DNA of 64,000 nucleotides, taken from assembly GCA_903933915.1 (NCBI GenBank), contig CAIZLW010000244.1, positions 1-64,000 on the forward strand. The letters are read 5' to 3'. Position 1 is the stretch's first letter, and each line of letters starts with the position of its first letter. This DNA comes from an uncultured beta proteobacterium (lineage in GTDB: Bacteria > Pseudomonadota > Gammaproteobacteria > Burkholderiales > SG8-41). The position numbers and the translations under genes are program-made. The notes under the pieces are model-generated. The model was not told the DNA's origin. It did no database searches and saw only the letters and a list, made by a program, of their open reading frames with translations. Shown piece by piece: positions 10,855-20,345 of the stretch.

Positions 10855-12039
10855 ATGAAACCCGCAACGCCCAAACAGGCACTGACCACCTGCTGTGCCG
10901 CTCACACACTGCACGACGGGCTTTCTGATCTGACCTATGTGCTGCTGCCGCTGCTGGCGCAGACTTTCGGTCTGACGCTGGCGCAGGTCGGTATGATCCG
11001 CGCCGCACACCGCACCGCGATGGCGGCGTTCCAGATCCCGGCAGGCCTGATTGCAGAACGCTTCGGCGAACGCAATCTGCTCGCCGTCGGCACCGCATTG
11101 GCCGGCGCCGCATTCGTCGGCTTGGGGTATGCCAACGGATTCTGGATGATTCTGGTCGCACTGTTTTTTGCCGGCATGGGTTCCGCCGTTCAACACCCGC
11201 TGTGCTCGACCATTATTTCCAACGCTTACCCAGAAGCCGGCCGCCGCACGGCGCTGGGCACCTACAACCTGTTCGGCGATGTCGGCAAATTTGCATTCGG
11301 CGGATTGCTGAGCCTGCTGCTGATGGCCGGGCTGCCCTGGCAGGGGCCCGTCGTCGCCTACGGCATCATCGGGCTGACGATTGCCGGACTGGCCTGCTTC
11401 TGGCTCGCGGACTCACGCCCCGCTCACGCATCGGAACAGGCCGCAATGGCCACCGGCAAAGGCTGGGGCATCCGCAATCGCCGCGGGTTTCTGGCCTTAT
11501 GTCTGATCGAAATCATCGACAGCAGCACACGCGTCGGCTTCCTGACGCTGATTGCGTTTTTGCTGATCGACAAGGGACTCTCCACCGGCTGGGCCACACT
11601 CGCCGTGCCGCTGATCCTCGTCGGCGGCATGGCCGGCAAACTCGCCTGCGGCGTGCTGGCCGAACGCGTCGGCATCATCCGCACCATCATCATCACTGAA
11701 GTGGTGACCGGCGCCGGCATTTTTACGGTAGTAGCGCTGCCCGGTGTTGCTACCGCGCTGCTGCTGCCCCTGCTGGGTGTCGCATTGCAGGGGACCTCCT
11801 CAGTGCTCTACGCCACCATCGGCGACCTTGTCGAACGCGAACGCCTGCCACGGGCCTTCGGACTGTTCTATACGCTGGGCTCCCTGTGCGGCATCGCTGC
11901 GCCACTGGGTTACGGCCTCATCGGCGATCATCTCGGCGTCAGCAATGCGATCGCGCTGATGGGCATCGCCATTTTCCTGACACTGCCGCTATGCGCGATG
12001 CTGCGCCCGATCGTCAGCGCTGCACCCATAAAAATCTGA
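10855..12039 (+). CDS. MFS transporter
   Basis: Polytopic: DGLSDLTYVLLPLLAQTFGLTLAQVGMIRAAHRTAMAAFQIPAGLIAERFGERNLLAVGTALAG; about 12 hydrophobic segments. Confidence 0.9.
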   Translation: MKPATPKQALTTCCAAHTLHDGLSDLTYVLLPLLAQTFGLTLAQVGMIRAAHRTAMAAFQIPAGLIAERFGERNLLAVGTALAGAAFVGLGYANGFWMILVALFFAGMGSAVQHPLCSTIISNAYPEAGRRTALGTYNLFGDVGKFAFGGLLSLLLMAGLPWQGPVVAYGIIGLTIAGLACFWLADSRPAHASEQAAMATGKGWGIRNRRGFLALCLIEIIDSSTRVGFLTLIAFLLIDKGLSTGWATLAVPLILVGGMAGKLACGVLAERVGIIRTIIITEVVTGAGIFTVVALPGVATALLLPLLGVALQGTSSVLYATIGDLVERERLPRAFGLFYTLGSLCGIAAPLGYGLIGDHLGVSNAIALMGIAIFLTLPLCAMLRPIVSAAPIKI

Positions 12040-12061
12040 ACTTCAACGGAGGAGTATCACC

Positions 12062-12712
12062 ATGGCCACACAACGTATCAGCTACGTAGCGCTGGAAAAA
12101 ATGACACCGGAAATGCGTGCGGAGATGGAACGCTGCGCGCACGAGGGCACACCGCGACCGGAAAGCACCGCCGTGCGCGCCCATGTGCCGGCCTGCTTCT
12201 GGTTCTTCGCCAATTCCTGGAACAATGTATTCCGCAACGGCATTCTTGATCACGCGATCAAGGAGGTGTGCCGACTCTACGTGTCGCGCGCAGTGGTTTG
12301 CGAATTCTGCGGCAACCAGCGTTCGATCAAAGGCCAGCAGGCCGGGCTGCAGGAGGCTCAAGTCGATGACCTGATGAATTTTGAAAAATCCGCCCACTAC
12401 AGTGAACGCCAGAAAGCCGCGCTCGCCTATGCCGAAGCCATCGTCTGGCGCACCGACACCGACGACGGTTTCTGGGGGCGCATGCACCGCCACTTCAGCG
12501 AGCCCGAACTGGTGGAACTCGGCTGCGCCATCGGCCTTACTTACGGCCAGCAAAGCTGGCTGCGCCTGCTCAACATTGATCATCACCAGGTGATGGCCGG
12601 CACCACCGCATCGATGGCCCCGGGATTTGAAACCGCTGAAGATCTGGCAAAAACCAAAGCGGCACCGGACTACTGGGCGCGGCAGGCCACGGGTTCACGC
12701 AACAAGGCCTGA
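12062..12712 (+). CDS. Carboxymuconolactone decarboxylase (CMD) family protein with CXXC
   Basis: IKEVCRLYVSRAVVCEFCGNQRSIKGQQAG...; AhpD/CMD-type CXXC motif. Confidence 0.8.
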   Translation: MATQRISYVALEKMTPEMRAEMERCAHEGTPRPESTAVRAHVPACFWFFANSWNNVFRNGILDHAIKEVCRLYVSRAVVCEFCGNQRSIKGQQAGLQEAQVDDLMNFEKSAHYSERQKAALAYAEAIVWRTDTDDGFWGRMHRHFSEPELVELGCAIGLTYGQQSWLRLLNIDHHQVMAGTTASMAPGFETAEDLAKTKAAPDYWARQATGSRNKA

Positions 12713-12765
12713 GACGCGGCAGCATTCACTGTCAGACATTAAAATACTTGCACAAGGGAATACAT

Positions 12766-13572
12766 ATGCTGGATTTAAAAGGCAAGGTTGCATTCGTAAC
12801 CGGCGCCGGCGCCATCGGCGCGGGCTGGGGCAACGGCAAGGCCACCGCGGTGCTGCTGGCCCGTCAGGGCGCCAAGATCTTCGGCACCGACATTAATTCG
12901 GCTGCGGTCGAGGAAACCCGCGCCATCATCGCCCATGAAGGCGGCGTCTGCTTCACCACCACCTGCGACATGACGGACTCCGCTGCGGTCAAACAATCCG
13001 TCGATGCCTGCCTCGAGCGTTTCGGCCGCATCGACATCCTGATCAACAACGTCGGCGGCTCGGCGCCGGGCGACCCGGTGAGCATGAGCGAAGAAGTCTG
13101 GGACCGCCAGCTCGACCACAACCTGAAAACCGCATTTCTCGGCTGCAAACATGTGCTGCCGGTGATGGAAAAACAGGGCAGCGGTGCGATCGTCAACATC
13201 TCCTCGGTCGCCGGCTTTTCCCATCAAGTCGACGGCCGCGTGCATGTTGCCTACAGCACGGCCAAATCCGGCCTCGTCGGATTCACGCGCTCCACCGCCA
13301 TGGCCTACGTCAAAAAGGGCATCCGCTGCAATCTGGTGATCGTCGGCACCATGCATACGCCGCTGGTGGAAGAGCGGCTGGTGAAACAGCTCGGCCCCGA
13401 AGCCGGCGCCAATCTCGTCGCCAAACGCCATGCCGCGGTGCCGATCGGACGCATGGGCGACGCCTGGGATACCGCGCATGCGGTGCTGTTCCTCGCTTCC
13501 GACGAGGCGCGTTACATCACGGCGACGCACCTCGTGGTTGACGGCGGACTGACTGCGGCAAGGCCAGGCTGA
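12766..13572 (+). CDS. SDR family oxidoreductase
   Basis: MLDLKGKVAFVTGAGAIGAGWGNGKATAVLLARQGAKIFGTD, NNVGG, YSTAKSGLVGFTRSTAMAYVKKGIRCN, VVDGGLTAARPG. Confidence 0.93.
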   Translation: MLDLKGKVAFVTGAGAIGAGWGNGKATAVLLARQGAKIFGTDINSAAVEETRAIIAHEGGVCFTTTCDMTDSAAVKQSVDACLERFGRIDILINNVGGSAPGDPVSMSEEVWDRQLDHNLKTAFLGCKHVLPVMEKQGSGAIVNISSVAGFSHQVDGRVHVAYSTAKSGLVGFTRSTAMAYVKKGIRCNLVIVGTMHTPLVEERLVKQLGPEAGANLVAKRHAAVPIGRMGDAWDTAHAVLFLASDEARYITATHLVVDGGLTAARPG

Positions 13573-13644
13573 ACTTTAGCGTCACGGCGCGCGGAACTTG
13601 CCGCCGTTCGCATTGCCCAATGGCGGCACACCTAGGAGACCGCC

Positions 13645-14577
13645 ATGATTGAACAGGAGCAGAAAGCCATACTGACCGCGTGCCTGATGGCCGCGTTCGC
13701 GGATGGCAATAAACACGCGCGCGAGCGCGCCGAAATCAAAAGCATCGCAGAGTCATTGGCTGGCGAGGCCTCGATTAACCTCAGCGCGCTCGTCCAGGAC
13801 GTACTGCTTAAACGCGTATCGCTGCCGGCGCTGACCGCTGCATTGAGCACCTCGCAATCGCGCCAGCTCGCCTACGAGATGGCGGTCTGCGTCTGTGACG
13901 CCGACGGCGCGCAGTCGCCGGCCGAGCGCGAGTTCCTCATCACGCTACGTGACGCACTGGGGGTCGACGCCGGTACAGCGGAGGCCTTTGCCGCGGAGGC
14001 CGAAAAGATGGCTGAAGTTCCGATCGCGCCGATGACGCCAGTCGCAGCTGCATCGACGATGGGCCGCGAAGAAATCGACAAAGCTATCCTCGATGCCGCC
14101 ATCCTCAATGGGGCCGTCGAACTGCTGCCCGAATCGCTGGCGACGATGGCGATCATTCCACTGCAGATGAGGCTGGTTTACCGGATCGGCAAGTCGTATG
14201 GCTACGAACTCGACCGCGGCCACATCAAGGATTTTCTTGCCACCGCGGGCGTCGGCCTGACTTCGCAGTACCTCGAGCAGGCCGGACGCAAGCTGCTCGG
14301 CGGACTGCTGCGTGGTGTCGGCGGCGGACTGCTTGGCGGCCTCGGCAAACAAGCGGTAAGTTCGGGCATGAGCTTCGCAAGCACCTATGCGCTGGGCCAG
14401 GTCGCGCGCCACTACTACGCCGGTGGCCGCACCTTAAATGCACAGATGCTGCGCGATGCCTTCAGCGAAATACTCGGCGAAGCGAAAACCCTGCATTCGC
14501 GTTACCTGCCGCAGATGCAGGCGCAGGCCCGCACGCTGGATGCAGGGCGCCTGCTGAACCTCGTGCAGCGGAGTTAA
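13645..14577 (+). CDS. TerB-like/DUF697-type protein
   Basis: N-terminal TerB-like helical region (ACLMAAFADGNKHARERAEIKSIAESLAG) and DUF697-like C-terminus (SYGYELDRGHIKDFLATAGVGLTSQYLEQAGRKLLGGLLRGVGGGLLGGLGKQAVSSGMSFASTYALGQVARHYYAGG). Confidence 0.7.
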   Translation: MIEQEQKAILTACLMAAFADGNKHARERAEIKSIAESLAGEASINLSALVQDVLLKRVSLPALTAALSTSQSRQLAYEMAVCVCDADGAQSPAEREFLITLRDALGVDAGTAEAFAAEAEKMAEVPIAPMTPVAAASTMGREEIDKAILDAAILNGAVELLPESLATMAIIPLQMRLVYRIGKSYGYELDRGHIKDFLATAGVGLTSQYLEQAGRKLLGGLLRGVGGGLLGGLGKQAVSSGMSFASTYALGQVARHYYAGGRTLNAQMLRDAFSEILGEAKTLHSRYLPQMQAQARTLDAGRLLNLVQRS

Positions 14578-14598
14578 GTCAAACCGCCTGAGCCGTTA

Positions 14599-14630
14599 CA
14601 AGTATCTGATTTTATTAATTTTTTAAGATA
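14599..14630 (-). repeat. AT-rich dispersed repeat, copy G (carries the PrpF-family stop codon)
   Basis: Minus strand ATCTTAAAAAATTAATAAAATCAGATACTTG; 15/18 to AATAAAAACAAATACTTA. Confidence 0.65.
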
Positions 14631-15813
14631 ACTTGCGGCTGCCGGCCGCACTCAACCCCGGCACCCCCGACGCGCGCACCAGCACTTGGCCCTCAAACAT
14701 CCGGCGCTGGGTGCGGTAGAACGCGCCCTGATCGGCGTGCCAGTCGCTGTCTTTCTGCCTGACCGTCGCCGCCACGGTGAGGATGCCCGAAGGCATGCCG
14801 ATGCGGATCGGCGCTTCGGCATCCGTCCCCTTGCGCAGCACTTCGCTGACCACAGAGCCTTCGATCCGTGAAGCCACGGCCATGCACAACGAGACCGTCA
14901 GCGGCAGTGCGCGGTGCGGCTGGCCGTTGGAAATGACCCGGCCGGTGAGATCGATCTCATCGGCCTTGATGGTTTCACCCGAAAGCAGCTTGGCATCCTG
15001 CGGCGCCGAAACAAAACCGATAAACGGCACGGATTTTCGTTTGGCCGCCTCTTCGACGTTCGGCGCGATACCCATCGCCACGGATGCAGCGATACGGATG
15101 GCCGACAGCTTCTGCATAGCAACCGTGTTCGCTTCCAGCGGTTCCGGCAGCTCGATACCGCTCAAACCGATATCTGCGGCTTTGACCCATACCGTGGCAT
15201 TCGCCGCATCGACCATCGACACCCGGATTTTGCCGATACCCGGCACATCCAGCGTGTCGACGACATTGCCGGTTGGCAACAGTTTGCCGGTGGTAGCGCC
15301 GCCGGGATCACGGAACTCGAGTTTCACCGGTGAACCGGTGCCCGACACACCGGGAATCGCGAGATCGCCATCGACAGCGGCCAGACCGTCATCGACACTG
15401 AACAGCGCATGGATGATTTTTTTGGTATTGGTGTTGTGGATGCGCACCAGCGCCTCGCGCCCCGACACCTTGACCATGCCTTCATCAAGCGCAAACGGGC
15501 CCATCGCCGAAGACATGTTGCCGCAGTTCGCGCCGTAATCAACCTTGGCCTCCTTCACCTGCACCTGAGCAAAGGTATAGTCGATGTCGGCATCCGGCCG
15601 GGTGGAGGGTCCGACTACACAGACCTTGGACAGCGACGATACGCCACCGCCCATGCCGTCGAGTTGCCGGCCATTGGGGTCGGGACTGCCGATCGCCGCC
15701 AGGAAAATCTCATCCCACAGCGCGCGATCCTGCGGCAGGTCCTTCTGGTTGAAAACGACGGCGTTGCTGGTGCCGCCGCGCATGAATACGGCCGGTAATT
15801 TAAGTTGTTTCAT
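14623..15813 (-). CDS. PrpF family protein (methylaconitate/oxalomesaconate isomerase-like)
   Basis: MKQLKLPAVFMRGGTSNAVVFNQKDLPQDRALWDEIFLAAIGSPDPNGRQLDGMGGGVSSLSKVCVV...VDYGANCGNMSSAMGPFALDEG. Confidence 0.92.
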   Translation of the reverse strand: MKQLKLPAVFMRGGTSNAVVFNQKDLPQDRALWDEIFLAAIGSPDPNGRQLDGMGGGVSSLSKVCVVGPSTRPDADIDYTFAQVQVKEAKVDYGANCGNMSSAMGPFALDEGMVKVSGREALVRIHNTNTKKIIHALFSVDDGLAAVDGDLAIPGVSGTGSPVKLEFRDPGGATTGKLLPTGNVVDTLDVPGIGKIRVSMVDAANATVWVKAADIGLSGIELPEPLEANTVAMQKLSAIRIAASVAMGIAPNVEEAAKRKSVPFIGFVSAPQDAKLLSGETIKADEIDLTGRVISNGQPHRALPLTVSLCMAVASRIEGSVVSEVLRKGTDAEAPIRIGMPSGILTVAATVRQKDSDWHADQGAFYRTQRRMFEGQVLVRASGVPGLSAAGSRKLS

Positions 15814-15842
15814 GGTGTTCTCCTGATGCTGCTGTACCTGAT

Positions 15843-17006
15843 TTACACGGAGTCAGGCCTCTCCAGAAATTGTCGCCCGAGATCGGTAACGCAGGTGCAG
15901 CCGATCAGTGCCATCACGCGGTCGGTTTCGCTGCGCAGCAGTTCCAGCGCACGCACCACCCCGGCTTCGCCGCCAACAGACGCGCCATAAAGCGTCGCCC
16001 GGCCAAAAAATACGAAGTCGGCGCCCAATGCCAGCGCCTTGACGATATCGGCACCGCGGCGCACACCGCTGTCAAACAGCACGGCTATTTTGCCACCAAC
16101 CGCATCGACGATTTCCGGCAACGCATCGATCGCTGCACGCGCACCGTCGAGCTGCCGGCCGCCGTGGTTGGACACCACGACACCATCAGCGCCGTGCGCG
16201 AGGGCGAGGCGCGCGTCTTCAGCGACCAGTATGCCTTTCACCAGCAGCTTATGCGGCCAGATCTTGCGCAGCCAGACAATATCGCTCCAATCGAGCGCAT
16301 CGCGACGCGCACGGAAAGCCGACAGATCCTTGGACACGATGCGCCCTCCCTCCTCACTGTCGACATTGCGGAATCGGGGAACACCATCGGTCAGCAGCGT
16401 GCGTAGAAACACCTGGGTCAGCCAGCGCGGATGCAGCAGGCCATCGACCACGTTGCGCGCGTTGATGCGGAATGGGATCGTGAAGCCGTTACGCAGGTTG
16501 TATTCCCGGTTTGCGCCCACCGGCACATCGGTGGTGACCACCAGCGCTTCGAAGCCAGCCGCCAGTGCGCGCTTGACCAGCCGTTCAGCCGCGTCCCTAT
16601 CCTTGGACATATAGAGCTGGAACCATTTGCTGCCCGCCGCTTGCTGCGCAACACGCTCCATCGCGACAAACGATGCCGTCGACAACACGAACGGCACTCC
16701 GGCTGTTGCTGCAGCACGCGCTAACGCAACGTCGGCATCATGGCAATACAGACCCGCGGCGCCGGTCGGCGCAATACCGAAGGGCGCCGTGTAGGTTTTT
16801 CCGAACAGCGTGTGCCGCAGTGATCTCGCCGACACATCGACCAGCGTTCGCGGCCGGAACAGGATGCGTTCCAGGGCGACGCGATTGGCCGTCATCGTGA
16901 TGTCGTCTTCTGCGCCGCGCTCCAGATAATCCCATGCCACTTTCGGCAACCGACGCTGCGCCAGCCGGCGCAGGTCATGAATATTGTGAGCGGCACTGAG
17001 GCTCAT
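15843..17006 (-). CDS. Alpha-hydroxy-acid oxidizing protein (FMN-dependent, lactate/mandelate dehydrogenase-like)
   Basis: DLRRLAQRRLPKVAWDYLERGAEDD, FGIAPTGAAGLYCHDADVALARAAATAGVPFVLSTAS, WFQLYMSKDR, VVSNHGGRQLDGARAAIDALPEIV. Confidence 0.93.
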   Translation of the reverse strand: MSLSAAHNIHDLRRLAQRRLPKVAWDYLERGAEDDITMTANRVALERILFRPRTLVDVSARSLRHTLFGKTYTAPFGIAPTGAAGLYCHDADVALARAAATAGVPFVLSTASFVAMERVAQQAAGSKWFQLYMSKDRDAAERLVKRALAAGFEALVVTTDVPVGANREYNLRNGFTIPFRINARNVVDGLLHPRWLTQVFLRTLLTDGVPRFRNVDSEEGGRIVSKDLSAFRARRDALDWSDIVWLRKIWPHKLLVKGILVAEDARLALAHGADGVVVSNHGGRQLDGARAAIDALPEIVDAVGGKIAVLFDSGVRRGADIVKALALGADFVFFGRATLYGASVGGEAGVVRALELLRSETDRVMALIGCTCVTDLGRQFLERPDSV

Positions 17007-17171
17007 ACTGAAGTTCACTATACGGATTAATGGGATTCATCCGCCGCACTGACGCCACGCGGAGATGAAATTTTTGTCACAGACTGCGGTATTCTACTGT
17101 CATTCACAGACTGCAGCCCGGCACAGCCGCGGGCCGGCGTCGGTTAACCCATCCGTATAGGACTCCATCAT

Positions 17172-17993
17172 ATGACACGACGAGCCGCAACCGCTTCCGC
17201 CAAACACCGTCCCGCCAATTTCCGCAGCGCCGCACGCACCGCTCGTGGCATCAGCCCCGAGGAATGGCAGGCGCGCGTTGAACTGGCGGCCGCTTACCGC
17301 CTGACCGCGATGATGGGCTGGACCGACATGCTGGGCACCCACATTTCCTGCCGCGTCCCCGGCACCCACGATCAGTTCCTGATCAATCCCTACGGCCTGC
17401 TGTTCGAGGAAATGACCGCCTCCGATCTGATCAAGTGCGGTATCGAAGGCGGCAAGCTGTCGGAATCCCCTTATGAAGTGAACTCGGCCGGATTCACCAT
17501 CCACAGCGCCATACACATGAACTGCCCGGGCGCTGACGCGGTCATGCATTGCCATACGCAATACGGTGTAGCAGTCGCCTCACAGAAGGATGGTTTGCTG
17601 CCGCTGACGCAGATGGCGCTGACCGCACTCTCCCAGGTGCGTTATCACGATTTCGAAGGTGTCGCCGAAGACCACAATGAACGCGAGCGCCTGGTCAAAG
17701 ATCTGGGCGATGGCGGCATGCTGATCCTGCGCAATCACGGCACACTCAGTGTGGGCACCAGCATCGGCGAAATGTTCGCCCGCATGTACCGGCTGGAACG
17801 GGCCTGCAAAATGCAGATTACTGCAATGACCGGCGGTGCCGCGTTGAACCTGCTTCCCGACGAGGTGGTGAAACATACCGTGGATCAGGGACAGTTCATC
17901 TACGGACCCGGCGGACGCGGTGCCGGCGGCAAGCTGATGTGGGCCGCACTGATGCGCAAACTGGATCGCGAATCGCCAGGCTACGCCTCCTGA
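17172..17993 (+). CDS. Class II aldolase/adducin family protein
   Basis: GWTDMLGTHISCRVPGTHDQFLINPYGLLFEEMTASDLIK, HMNCPGADAVMHCHTQYGVAVASQKDGLLPL, ILRNHGTLSVG. Confidence 0.93.
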   Translation: MTRRAATASAKHRPANFRSAARTARGISPEEWQARVELAAAYRLTAMMGWTDMLGTHISCRVPGTHDQFLINPYGLLFEEMTASDLIKCGIEGGKLSESPYEVNSAGFTIHSAIHMNCPGADAVMHCHTQYGVAVASQKDGLLPLTQMALTALSQVRYHDFEGVAEDHNERERLVKDLGDGGMLILRNHGTLSVGTSIGEMFARMYRLERACKMQITAMTGGAALNLLPDEVVKHTVDQGQFIYGPGGRGAGGKLMWAALMRKLDRESPGYAS

Positions 17994-18010
17994 CCTCTTT
18001 TCATCACTTT

Positions 18011-18054
18011 GGGGTGCAGCCGCCTGAACCGGCGGCCGCACCCCTGCTTTTTTT
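18011..18054 (+). terminator. Rho-independent terminator after class II aldolase gene
   Basis: GGGGTGCaGCCGCC-tgaacc-GGCGGCcGCACCCC then TGCTTTTTTT. Confidence 0.85.
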
Positions 18055-18066
18055 GCGAACGCCGTA

Positions 18067-19203
18067 TTGAATCCAATCACCTTAATCACGCTGCTCACCC
18101 TGGCGATGCAGGGCGGCCATATGGGCAGTCGCGTGGTCGCCTCGCTGCTCGCCTTGAGCCTCGGCGCCGGTCCCATGGTGATCGGCGTACTGATTGCGGC
18201 CTATTCGATATTCCCTCTGATCTTCGCCCTCGTTGTCGGGCGTATCTCCGACCGCTACGGTTCACGCTGGCCCATGCTGGGCGGCGCCATTGCCTTTGGT
18301 TGCGGCCTGATCATTCCTGCCGTATCACCGACATTGTCGGCACTGTTCATTTCTGCCCCATTAATCGGCATTGGTTTCGTGTTTTTCAACGTCGCCGCAC
18401 AAAATCTGGTCGGCACCCTCGGCAGCGCGGCTGAGCGCACGCGGAACTTTTCGACCATGGGCCTGGGTTATTCAGGCGGCCACATGATCGGCCCCGTTCT
18501 CGCCGGCATCATGATCGATCGCTTCGGCTTCGGTTCAGCTTACATCGCCTTTACCGTGCTGACCCTGGCTCCGATACTGGCGCTCGCCGCATCCCGACAT
18601 CTGGGCGCCCAGGGCACGCGCAGCGAACCACCGGCAAGCAGCGCCTTTGACCTGCTGCGCCTGCCACCGTTGCGCCGGATGATCATTGTCAGCGGGCTGG
18701 TCACCACCGGCTGGGATCTCTACACCTTCTATGTACCGATTTACGGCCACTCGATCGGCCTGTCGGCCTCGACCATCGGCACCATTCTCGGGGCTTTTGC
18801 GGCAGCCAGCTTTATTGTCCGTGTAGCGCTGCCGGTGCTGACACGCCGGTTCAGCGTGGAAACCGTACTGGCAGCAGCCATGTGCATCGGCGCTTTGCTG
18901 TTCTTGCCATTCACTTTTATCGAATACGTACCAGGCTTGCTGGCCCTGTCCTTCGGTATCGGACTGACTCTCGGCGTCAGCCAGCCGCTGACTCTGAACC
19001 TGACCTACAACCGTTCGCCGGCCGGTCGCTCAGGCGAAGTCACCGGTCTGCGCCTGACCATCAACAACATCACCCACATCGCCGTGCCGCTCGCCGCCGG
19101 TTCAGTCGGCGCCCTGCTCGGCATCGCCCCGGTATTCTGGGCCAGCGCAGGCATCCTGCTGGCCAGCGGTTACCTCTCGCACATTGACCGGCACGACCAA
19201 TAA
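18067..19203 (+). CDS. MFS transporter (TTG start)
   Basis: LALSLGAGPMVIGVLIAAYSIFPLIFALVVGRISDRYGSRWPMLGGAIAFG; polytopic. Confidence 0.88.
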   Translation: MNPITLITLLTLAMQGGHMGSRVVASLLALSLGAGPMVIGVLIAAYSIFPLIFALVVGRISDRYGSRWPMLGGAIAFGCGLIIPAVSPTLSALFISAPLIGIGFVFFNVAAQNLVGTLGSAAERTRNFSTMGLGYSGGHMIGPVLAGIMIDRFGFGSAYIAFTVLTLAPILALAASRHLGAQGTRSEPPASSAFDLLRLPPLRRMIIVSGLVTTGWDLYTFYVPIYGHSIGLSASTIGTILGAFAAASFIVRVALPVLTRRFSVETVLAAAMCIGALLFLPFTFIEYVPGLLALSFGIGLTLGVSQPLTLNLTYNRSPAGRSGEVTGLRLTINNITHIAVPLAAGSVGALLGIAPVFWASAGILLASGYLSHIDRHDQ

Positions 19204-19239
19204 AAAACGCCGTGTGCGGTTGCCCGCGCACGGCGTTTT
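19204..19239. terminator. Bidirectional terminator between convergent MFS and Bug genes
   Basis: AAAACGCCGTGTGCGG-TTGC-CCGCGCACGGCGTTTT; 16-bp arms with one G-U wobble. Confidence 0.9.
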
Positions 19240-19271
19240 ACAGCGGCTGTCGCCGCCAAATGACTTAAAGC

Positions 19272-20258
19272 TTATTTGAGCGAGACGCCCGCTGCCTTGA
19301 CGACCTTGCCGTATTTCTCAAGCTCGGTCTTCATCAGCATATTCATTTCCGTCGGCGTATTGGTCACTGCGCTGGCGCCGTTCTTTTCGAACTGCGCCTT
19401 CATCTCCGCGTTGTTGGCGATGTCGGTCAGTTCTTTCTGCAGACGGGTCAGAATCGGCTTCGGCGTGCCCTTCGGTGCAAAAAAGCCCAGCCACAGCGAA
19501 ACCTCGAATCCTGGATAGCCCGACTCGGCGACGGTCGGCACATTGGGCAGTGCCGGCGAACGCTGCGACGTACCCACGGCAATCGGGCGCAAACGGCCCG
19601 CCTGCGCATGCGGCAGGACTGCCGGCATGCTGCCGAACAGCGCCTGCACCTGTCCGCCGAGCGTCGCCGCACCTGCAGGACCGTTGCCGTTGTAGGGCAC
19701 GTGCACGATATCAATGCCGGCAACCCCCTTGAGCATTTCCATGGCCAGTTGTGTCGTCGATCCGGTCCCGGCCGAGGCGTAATTCATTTTGCCCGGTTGT
19801 GACTTTGCCAGTGCGACGAATTCCTTCAGATTGTTGGCCTTGACGCCCGGGTGCAGCACCAGCAGGTAAGGTGTCGAAGCCACCAGGGTGATGGGATCAA
19901 AATCCTTGACCGGGTCATAGTTGACCTTGGCATAGGCGGCAGGCGCAATCACGTGAGTGCTCGTCGTGCCCATGGTCAGGGTATGACCGTCAGGCGACGC
20001 CCGGGCGGCAATCTCGGTACCGATGGTGCCGCCGGCACCGCCACGATTGTCGACGATGACTTGCTGACCCAGCTTCTCGCCCAGCCGCTGCGCAACCAGA
20101 CGCGCGATGATGTCCGTCGAACCACCTGCCGGGAAGGCCACGATCAGGCGGATCGGCTTGGTCGGATAGGCCTGCGCCGCAGCCGTCATCGGCACAGCAA
20201 GCACTGCAGCCGCGATAACGCCCGCGAACATTGACTTCATTTTATGTTTATTTTGCAT
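19272..20258 (-). CDS. tctC: Tripartite tricarboxylate transporter substrate-binding protein TctC-like (Bug)
   Basis: YPTKPIRLIVAFPAGGSTDIIARLVAQRLGEKLGQQVIVDNRGGAGGTIGTEIAARASPDGHTLTMGTTSTH; downstream of tctBA. Confidence 0.93.
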   Translation of the reverse strand: MQNKHKMKSMFAGVIAAAVLAVPMTAAAQAYPTKPIRLIVAFPAGGSTDIIARLVAQRLGEKLGQQVIVDNRGGAGGTIGTEIAARASPDGHTLTMGTTSTHVIAPAAYAKVNYDPVKDFDPITLVASTPYLLVLHPGVKANNLKEFVALAKSQPGKMNYASAGTGSTTQLAMEMLKGVAGIDIVHVPYNGNGPAGAATLGGQVQALFGSMPAVLPHAQAGRLRPIAVGTSQRSPALPNVPTVAESGYPGFEVSLWLGFFAPKGTPKPILTRLQKELTDIANNAEMKAQFEKNGASAVTNTPTEMNMLMKTELEKYGKVVKAAGVSLK

Positions 20259-20271
20259 TTTCCCTCTCCTC

Positions 20272-20305
20272 AAAAAAAAACACGCGGCAAGATGCCGCGT
20301 GTTTT
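20272..20305 (-). terminator. Terminator-like hairpin between tctA and tctC-like gene
   Basis: AAAACACGCGGCA-AGA-TGCCGCGTGTTTT, read on the minus strand into a U9 run (A9 at 20272-20280), 13 nt before the TctC start codon. Confidence 0.85.
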
Positions 20306-20345
20306 AACTTTTTCACAACAACAAACCTGAACTGGTGCTGATCGA

